Assembly: GCA_028712895.1 (NCBI GenBank)
Contig: JAQTPL010000015.1
Coordinates: 1 to 39,309 of the forward strand
DNA: 39,309 nt
Reading direction: 5' to 3'
Source: a bacterium
GTDB taxonomy: Bacteria > CAYTYR01 > UBA6262
The notes below the pieces were generated by a model that was given only the letters and a program-made list of their open reading frames with translations, was not told where the DNA came from and ran no database searches. A program made the translations under genes and the position numbers. This document shows positions 34,525 to 39,309 of the stretch, in pieces (within the stretch, counting starts at the first letter, position 1; each line of letters starts with the position of its first letter).

Positions 34525-34555
34525 CTACCACTTTATCACTATTCATTATATTACA
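34525..34555. repeat. Degraded single heptad arm (word TTATCAC)
   Basis: C plus TACCACT, TTATCAC, TATTCAT and a decayed fourth unit. A partial partner (AGTGGTAG, 34497-34504) pairs with CTACCACT at 34525-34532. The rest of the left arm is lost near the lysC ribosome site. The arm overlaps the last codons and stop of the next gene. Its word resembles that at 9685-9778. Confidence 0.45.
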
Positions 34556-35745
34556 AACTTCTCTTTGCTCAAAAACTTTTCAATAAGTTTATATCCCTGG
34601 TTATAAATATTTTTACTTTGTTTCACGGTTAATTCATCAAATTTGCCAACACCGCTGGGCTCGATATCAGAACCAGCTACCACAAATGGCACTGCTTCCC
34701 TGGTATGGGTCCGCAGGGAAACCGGAGTCGGGTGGTCAGGCAATACTAAAATACGGTAATCACTGAATTTCTTGATCCCTTCAGCTATCCTGCCAACTAC
34801 TTCAAAATCAAAATCTTCCACTGCTTTCTTTTTCATCTCTATATCACCGTTATGTCCGGCTTCATCAGGCGCTTCTACATGGACAAAGACAAAATCATTT
34901 TTCTCCAATGACCGCAAAGCGTATTCTGCTTTGCCGCGGTAATTGGTATCAATATACCCGGTAGCTCCAGGGACATCGATCACGTTCAAGCCCGCATACC
35001 TGCCCAAGCCCTTGATCAGGTTCACGGCTGAGATCACAGACCCGGTTAAATTAAACTTTGACTGGAAGGTCGGCAGTTGCGGCCGGCGTCCTTGTCCCCA
35101 TAACCAGATCATATTGCCTGGTTTTTTCCCGGCATTGGCCCGGCGTGTATTGACCAGGTGTTTCTCCAGTAGAGGAACTGAATTAAACATCAGTTCCTGT
35201 ATAAACTCTTGCCCTTTTCCGGCAGGAAGATGAGACCCGATCTTTTGATTCGTGATATCATGTGGCGGCGTCGTCTTTAAACTGTCAAACCCACCCTTAA
35301 TAACAGTCAAGTGACGATAGCTCATACCTGGGTAAAAACGCACCTTGTCCGAGCCCATTTTTCCCTGCAGGTATTCAATCAGGACATTGGCGTCTTCAGT
35401 TGTGATGTGACCAGCGCTGTAATCTGTCATGATGCCATTTTCAATATAAACAAGATTGCAGCGGAACGCGTTTTCTTCGCCTTCCAGGAGCACGCCCATA
35501 TTGGCTGCTTCCAGGGGGCCGCGGCCGGTATAATATTTTTCCGGGTCATAGCCCATCAGAGATAAAGCCGCGACGTCACTGCCAGCCGGCAAATGATCAG
35601 GAATATTACGGGTAAGCCCCTCTTGCCCGATGGTGCAGAGCTTATCCATATTTTCGGTATTGGCTGCTTCCAGAATGGATTTAAAACCCAATTCAGGGAT
35701 AGGATAATCCGCCATACCGTCACCGATCAAAATCGCGTACTTCAT
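34546..35745 (-). CDS. apgM: ApgM-like protein, probable homoserine kinase
   Basis: An alkaline-phosphatase-superfamily protein of 399 residues, like cofactor-independent phosphoglycerate mutase of the archaeal type. The metal site starts at LIGDGMADYP. The phospho-acceptor serine is in PAGSDVAALSLMGYDP, followed by YTGRGPLEAANMGV. HVEAPDEAGHNGD and LPDHPTPVSLRTHT bind the metals. The DHPTP-SLRTHT form and placement between thrC and lysC fit TIGR02535, annotated as a proposed homoserine kinase in genomes lacking ThrB. No GHMP-type thrB is present here. Substrate is inferred. Glycolytic mutase activity remains possible. Confidence 0.85.
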   Translation of the reverse strand: MKYAILIGDGMADYPIPELGFKSILEAANTENMDKLCTIGQEGLTRNIPDHLPAGSDVAALSLMGYDPEKYYTGRGPLEAANMGVLLEGEENAFRCNLVYIENGIMTDYSAGHITTEDANVLIEYLQGKMGSDKVRFYPGMSYRHLTVIKGGFDSLKTTPPHDITNQKIGSHLPAGKGQEFIQELMFNSVPLLEKHLVNTRRANAGKKPGNMIWLWGQGRRPQLPTFQSKFNLTGSVISAVNLIKGLGRYAGLNVIDVPGATGYIDTNYRGKAEYALRSLEKNDFVFVHVEAPDEAGHNGDIEMKKKAVEDFDFEVVGRIAEGIKKFSDYRILVLPDHPTPVSLRTHTREAVPFVVAGSDIEPSGVGKFDELTVKQSKNIYNQGYKLIEKFLSKEKFVI

Positions 35746-35750
35746 CTTTT

Positions 35751-35781
35751 CACCTTTCAGCGGTCAGCGTACAGCGTACAG
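35751..35781. repeat. Heptad arm (word CAGCGTA), left partner of the arm inside thrC
   Basis: A 31-nt arm whose last three units are CAGCGGT, CAGCGTA, CAGCGTA, then CAG. The first unit is decayed. It is complementary at 23 of 31 positions to 35922-35952. It lies between apgM and thrC. Confidence 0.7.
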
Positions 35782-35796
35782 TAAAACACAAACTTA

Positions 35797-36873
35797 TTAT
35801 AAACCAATTTCTTGCTTGATTATATCGATGTTCGCTGCCACAACTTTAGGCTGGGTAGCTACTTTAATCGCGTTATCCGGATCTTTTAAACCGTGACCAG
35901 TTAAAATACATACTACCTTGACTGTCCGCTGACCGCTGTCCGCTGACCGCTGAAAATATCCTTTTTCGATATACTTTTTCAATCCAGCGACACCAGAGGC
36001 GCTGGCTGGTTCGCAGAAAACTCCTTCAGATTTAGCCAGCATCTGATAAGCCTGTACAATTTCATCATCAGTGACCATGTCGATCACGCCGCCTGATTCA
36101 TCGCGGGCAGCTTCAGCCTGTTTCCAGGAAGCGGGATTTCCTATTTTGATCGCGGTAGCCAAGGTTTTTGGATCCTTGACCGGATGACCTAACACAATCG
36201 GCGCTGATCCTGCAGCCTGGAAACCCATCATCTTAGGTGTATTTTTAGCTTTGCCTCTTTCTTTATATTCCTTATACCCTTTCCAGTAAGCAGTAATATT
36301 ACCAGCATTGCCGACCGGCATGAACTGGTAATCGGGTGCATTGCCCAATACTTCAACAATTTCAAAAGCCCCTGATTTCTGGCCCTCAATACGATATGGA
36401 TTAAGCGAATTCACCAGGGTGATGGGATACTTCTGGCTGATCTCTTTGACCAGCTCCAGAGCTTCGTCAAAATTGCCTTGGACTTGCAGTACCTGCGCAC
36501 CATGGATCATAGCCTGGGATAATTTGCCCAAGGCAATGGCTCCGTTAGGAATAAGAACAATGCATTTTATGCCGGCTCTAGCGGCATAGGCAGCAGCAGA
36601 AGCAGAAGTATTGCCAGTGGATGCGCAAATAACTGCCTTGCTTCCTTCTTCCATAGCTTTAGAGATTGCCATGGTCATGCCCCGGTCCTTAAATGAACCA
36701 GTCGGGTTCAAACCTTCATACTTCAGGTATATTTCCATTTTGCCACCCAGGATCCGGCTCAGGTTCTTAGCGGGAATAAGCGGGGTATTGCCTTCCAGTA
36801 AGGAAACTACCGGAGTTTTAGCTGATACCGGCAAATATTCCCTGTATTTTTCAATCAAACCTTGGTAACTCAT
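35797..36873 (-). CDS. thrC: Threonine synthase
   Basis: A PLP enzyme converting O-phosphohomoserine to threonine, about 358 residues. It has LLEGNTPLIPAKNL, KYEGLNPTGSFKDRGMTMAI with PLP lysine K62, CASTGNTSASAAAYAARAGI, PVGNAGNITAYWKGY and EPASASGVAGLKKYI. The start at 36873 is preferred (GAGG six bases before). ATGs at 36888 and 36903 run into a repeat arm. Near the C-terminus QRSADSGQRT replaces the short Lys/Gly/Asp stretch usual before VVCILTG. That segment is exactly encoded by a 31-nt heptad arm, so the repeat was inserted in frame. Confidence 0.93.
   Translation of the reverse strand: MSYQGLIEKYREYLPVSAKTPVVSLLEGNTPLIPAKNLSRILGGKMEIYLKYEGLNPTGSFKDRGMTMAISKAMEEGSKAVICASTGNTSASAAAYAARAGIKCIVLIPNGAIALGKLSQAMIHGAQVLQVQGNFDEALELVKEISQKYPITLVNSLNPYRIEGQKSGAFEIVEVLGNAPDYQFMPVGNAGNITAYWKGYKEYKERGKAKNTPKMMGFQAAGSAPIVLGHPVKDPKTLATAIKIGNPASWKQAEAARDESGGVIDMVTDDEIVQAYQMLAKSEGVFCEPASASGVAGLKKYIEKGYFQRSADSGQRTVKVVCILTGHGLKDPDNAIKVATQPKVVAANIDIIKQEIGL
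35922..35952. repeat. Heptad arm (word CAGCGGA) inside the thrC coding region
   Basis: A 31-nt arm, C plus TGTCCGC, TGACCGC, TGTCCGC, TGACCGC plus TG, is the most regular copy in the window. It is read through in thrC as QRSADSGQRT. Its complement lies at 35751-35781, so the two arms bracket the last 41 codons of thrC. Confidence 0.85.
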
Positions 36874-36893
36874 CTTTTCCTCTTTCATTTTTT

Positions 36894-36924
36894 CTATCAA
36901 CAATCAACTATCAACTATGAACTA
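36894..36924. repeat. Single heptad arm (word TAGTTGA)
   Basis: C plus TATCAAC, AATCAAC, TATCAAC, TATGAAC plus TA, exactly 31 nt. It occupies the hom-thrC gap and ends two bases before the hom stop codon. It shares its word with 4048-4150. No left arm lies nearby. Confidence 0.8.
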
Positions 36925-36926
36925 TC

Positions 36927-38222
36927 TTATTCTTCAATCCTTATATACACGGTATCAGACTGCACTACCGGCAGCCGGTTGATCTCAGCTAAAGCTTTCA
37001 TCACATTCTTTTCCAAAGCTTTATGAGTGATCATAATGATCGGCACCCGGTTACGACGGCCATAACCTTTTTGGAAACATGATTCAATGCTGACCTTGTT
37101 TCTGCCCAGGATACCGGATATCTTGGACAGCACGCCAGGTTTATCCTTAGTAGTAAAACGCATGTAATACTTAGTTTCCAACTCGGCAATATTCCTGATC
37201 TTTAATTTTTTATCCGGATCATAATGCACATAGGGCATGGTACCGGCAGTCTTATAATAAATACCGCGTGACAAATCGATAATATCACTGACCACAGCGC
37301 TGGCCGCAGGCATCTGGCCTGCACCCTGCCCGTAATACATGGTATCGCCAGAGGCATCGCCGCTGATATAAATGGCATTGTACTGGTTGTCCACCGAGGT
37401 CAACAGATGCTCCTTTGAGATCAGGGTTGGATGAACACGGATCTGGATCGCTCCATGGTCATCTTTGGCAATAGCCAGCAGTTTCAGGGCATAGCCAAAT
37501 TCCTCATCGGCATTGACCACATCCTGTAATGATATTTTTTCTATGCCCTGGCAATAAATATCTTCTGGTTTTATCCAGGAACCAAACGCAATGGAAGCGA
37601 GGATCGAGATCTTATGCCGGGAATCAATACCTTTAATATCCAAGGATGGATTACGCTCGGCAAAACCAAGTTTTTGCGCCTGTCGCAAGGCTTTGTCAAA
37701 ATCCATTTTTTCTTCGCTCATTTTAGTCAGGATAAAATTAGTGGTGCCATTCAAGATTCCCAGGATAGATTCGATCTTATTCGCCGCTAATCCTTCATTC
37801 AATGATTCAATGATAGGTATACCACCGCCTACACTGGCTTCGAAATAGATCAAGACCCCGTATTTCCTGGCCTGGACAAAGATCTCATCCCAATACTGGG
37901 ATAGGAGAGCCTTATTAGCAGTGACTACATGCTTGCCTTGCTGAAAAGCCTGCAGTATTATTTTACGGGCAAAATCAACTCCGCCGACCAGCTCCACTAC
38001 CAAGTCAATCTCCGGGTCATGGATGATCTCATCAGGATTTTTACAAAAAATATCCCGGTACCGGGGAGAAACTTTTTCAGCTATCCGCGGATTAAGATCA
38101 CATATTTTCACGATATTGACCGAGGCCCCGACCCTTCTTTCAATAGAGGCCTGGTGTTTTTCCATTACCTTCAAAACACCTTGGCCGACGATGCCGCAGC
38201 CGATCATACCTATATTAATCAT
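36927..38222 (-). CDS. hom: Homoserine dehydrogenase
   Basis: It reduces aspartate semialdehyde to homoserine. It has 431 residues, the long form with an ACT domain. NAD(P) fold: MINIGMIGCGIVGQGVLKVMEK. Then ELVGGVDFARKIILQAFQQGKHVVTANKALLSQYWDEI and GGGIPIIESLNEGLAANKIESILGILNGTTNFILTKM. LDIKGIDSRHKISILASIAFG contains the catalytic lysine. The C-terminal ACT segment (YYMRFTTKDKPGVLSKISGILG) suggests threonine inhibition. It lies 14 bases downstream of the aminotransferase gene and ahead of thrC. Confidence 0.95.
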   Translation of the reverse strand: MINIGMIGCGIVGQGVLKVMEKHQASIERRVGASVNIVKICDLNPRIAEKVSPRYRDIFCKNPDEIIHDPEIDLVVELVGGVDFARKIILQAFQQGKHVVTANKALLSQYWDEIFVQARKYGVLIYFEASVGGGIPIIESLNEGLAANKIESILGILNGTTNFILTKMSEEKMDFDKALRQAQKLGFAERNPSLDIKGIDSRHKISILASIAFGSWIKPEDIYCQGIEKISLQDVVNADEEFGYALKLLAIAKDDHGAIQIRVHPTLISKEHLLTSVDNQYNAIYISGDASGDTMYYGQGAGQMPAASAVVSDIIDLSRGIYYKTAGTMPYVHYDPDKKLKIRNIAELETKYYMRFTTKDKPGVLSKISGILGRNKVSIESCFQKGYGRRNRVPIIMITHKALEKNVMKALAEINRLPVVQSDTVYIRIEE

Positions 38223-38236
38223 GTTTCACCTCAAAT

Positions 38237-39309
38237 TTATTTCAACAATTTTTTTAGGCGTAATAGAGCGTCATGGAACCGGTTATCATGGGTCACCAGG
38301 GCAATGCGCACATACCCTTCGCCATTTTCGCCAAAGCCATTTCCCGGGGCCACCGCTACTCCGGTTTCTTTCAGCAGGAATTCACAGAATTCCAGCGATT
38401 TCATCTGCTTGAATTTCTCCGGTATAGGCACCCACAAATACATAGTAGCTTTAGGCTTGTTCACTTTCCAGCCTATTTTATTCAATCCTTCCACCATAAT
38501 ATCGCGCCGCCGCTGGTAAATCTTGCAGGTTTCCGTAATGCAATCCTGCGGGCCGGTCAAGGCTGCTACGCCAGCCAATTGCAGGGCGGTAAAGACGCCA
38601 TAATCCATATAACTTTTAAACTTTTCCAGGTAACCCAGTATCCGGGCATTGCCTACCGCGAAACCCATGCGCCAGCCAGCCATGTTATAGGTTTTGGAAA
38701 AAGAACCGAATTCAATGGCTATATCCCTGGCACCAGGCACCTGCAGGAAACTCGGCGCTTTATAGCCGTCAAAACAAATTTCCGAATAGGCTAGGTCACT
38801 GCCCACGATAATATCGTACTTCTTGGCAAAAGCCACAACTTCTTCATAGAATTTCAGGTCTTCCACCACTGCTGCCGTCGGATTATTAGGATAGTTGATA
38901 AACATCAACTTAGCCTTACGTGCCACATCTTCCGGGATCTTGGTCAGGTCCGGCAGATAATTATTTTCTTCCAGCAAAGGCATCAAATGCACTTGCCCGC
39001 CAGCCAGGATCACGCCGTTATAATGCACCGGGTAAGAAGGTCCCGGCACCAGGGCAATATCCCCGGCATCAAGTATCGCCGCGGCTAAATGGCCCACGCC
39101 TTCTTTGGAACCGACCAGCGCTAAAGCCTCAGTCTCTGGATCGAAAGTGAGACCAAACCTGTTCTGATAGAATTGGCAAACCGCCTGCCGGAATTTCGGC
39201 ATGCCTTTAGCCTGCGGATAGCGATGCTTATTAGGATGATTCGTCACAGTATCCACCAGCCGGTCGATCACATGTTGCGGGGTCGGCAGGTCTGGATTTC
39301 CCATGCTCA
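38237..39309 (-). CDS. alaC: AlaC-like class I/II aminotransferase, 5' end beyond window
   Basis: A PLP-dependent aminotransferase cut by the window edge. At least 356 residues are visible, and the family has about 395-410. The first visible residues SMGNPDLPTP correspond to an internal position (about 40) in E. coli AlaC. PLP lysine is in FGSFSKTYNMAGWRMGFAVGN. Others are SKEGVGHL, PSYPVHYNG, INYPNNPTAAVV and MYLWVPIPEKF. Overall resemblance is closer to AlaC (glutamate-pyruvate transaminase) than to DapL, but both belong to one subfamily, so LL-diaminopimelate aminotransferase is not excluded. It lies 14 bases before hom. Confidence 0.82.
   Translation of the reverse strand, partial: SMGNPDLPTPQHVIDRLVDTVTNHPNKHRYPQAKGMPKFRQAVCQFYQNRFGLTFDPETEALALVGSKEGVGHLAAAILDAGDIALVPGPSYPVHYNGVILAGGQVHLMPLLEENNYLPDLTKIPEDVARKAKLMFINYPNNPTAAVVEDLKFYEEVVAFAKKYDIIVGSDLAYSEICFDGYKAPSFLQVPGARDIAIEFGSFSKTYNMAGWRMGFAVGNARILGYLEKFKSYMDYGVFTALQLAGVAALTGPQDCITETCKIYQRRRDIMVEGLNKIGWKVNKPKATMYLWVPIPEKFKQMKSLEFCEFLLKETGVAVAPGNGFGENGEGYVRIALVTHDNRFHDALLRLKKLLK

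Noticed and set aside
38237-39309. Calling the edge aminotransferase complete with its first visible ATG
   Set aside because: The Met lies in a conserved internal SMGNPD motif and the frame stays open to the window edge, so the gene is cut.

Overview
The window reads as a bacterial chromosome segment from an uncultured lineage that I cannot place firmly. Every gene I accept lies on the minus strand, so transcription runs from high to low coordinates over the whole 39 kb. The order aminotransferase-hom-thrC-apgM-lysC-cimA-ilvD-ilvB-ilvN-ilvC-psd-pssA-leuA-leuC resembles amino-acid clusters of Deltaproteobacteria, Nitrospirota and several candidate phyla. That placement is from memory and is weak. 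I see no rRNA, tRNA, CRISPR array or transposase gene.

From about 39.3 to 21.3 kb lies a biosynthetic super-cluster for the aspartate-family and branched-chain amino acids. An AlaC-like aminotransferase (cut by the window edge) leads into hom, thrC, a phosphoglycerate-mutase-like protein that probably serves as homoserine kinase, and lysC. Next come citramalate synthase (isoleucine without threonine deaminase), ilvD, ilvB, ilvN and ilvC. After these come a small secreted/membrane protein, two phospholipid genes (psd, pssA), leuA and leuC. LeuC, LeuD and LeuB should serve both the leucine and the citramalate route.

From about 21.3 to 15.3 kb an AT-rich accessory block separates leuC from leuD. 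It holds an 883-residue HTH-PIN-membrane protein and a zeta-like ATPase with a small partner. It also holds a second small partner paralogue, a MntA/HepT toxin-antitoxin pair, a DUF3795 gene with two 5'-end remnants of further copies, a toxin tail with a likely orphan immunity gene, and a PspC protein. Two copies of a 219-233 bp MITE-like element sit 10-11 nt downstream of the leuC and leuA stop codons and so bracket leuC.

From about 15.2 to 0.2 kb are leuD, a trio of small membrane/exported proteins, leuB and asd. These are followed by an EcfT-like protein, a TIM-barrel-like protein of unknown role, a HIT hydrolase and an iron alcohol dehydrogenase. Then come four overlapping genes (REC-GGDDF, exonuclease-WYL fusion, GAF-GGDEF, SAM hydroxide adenosyltransferase), a flavin reductase, a GT-C glycosyltransferase and a BsuPI-domain exported protein that ends near a terminator.

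The most unusual signal is a family of intercistronic inverted repeats. Their arms are 31 nt long, built as four 7-nt units plus 3 nt. Each site uses its own heptamer word (TAGCGTA, TAGCTCA, TAGTTGA, GTTTTGA, CAGCGGA). Arms mostly occur in pairs, sometimes singly, and one arm is read in frame inside thrC. Mismatches between paired arms fall mainly on heptamer positions 6, 7 and 1.
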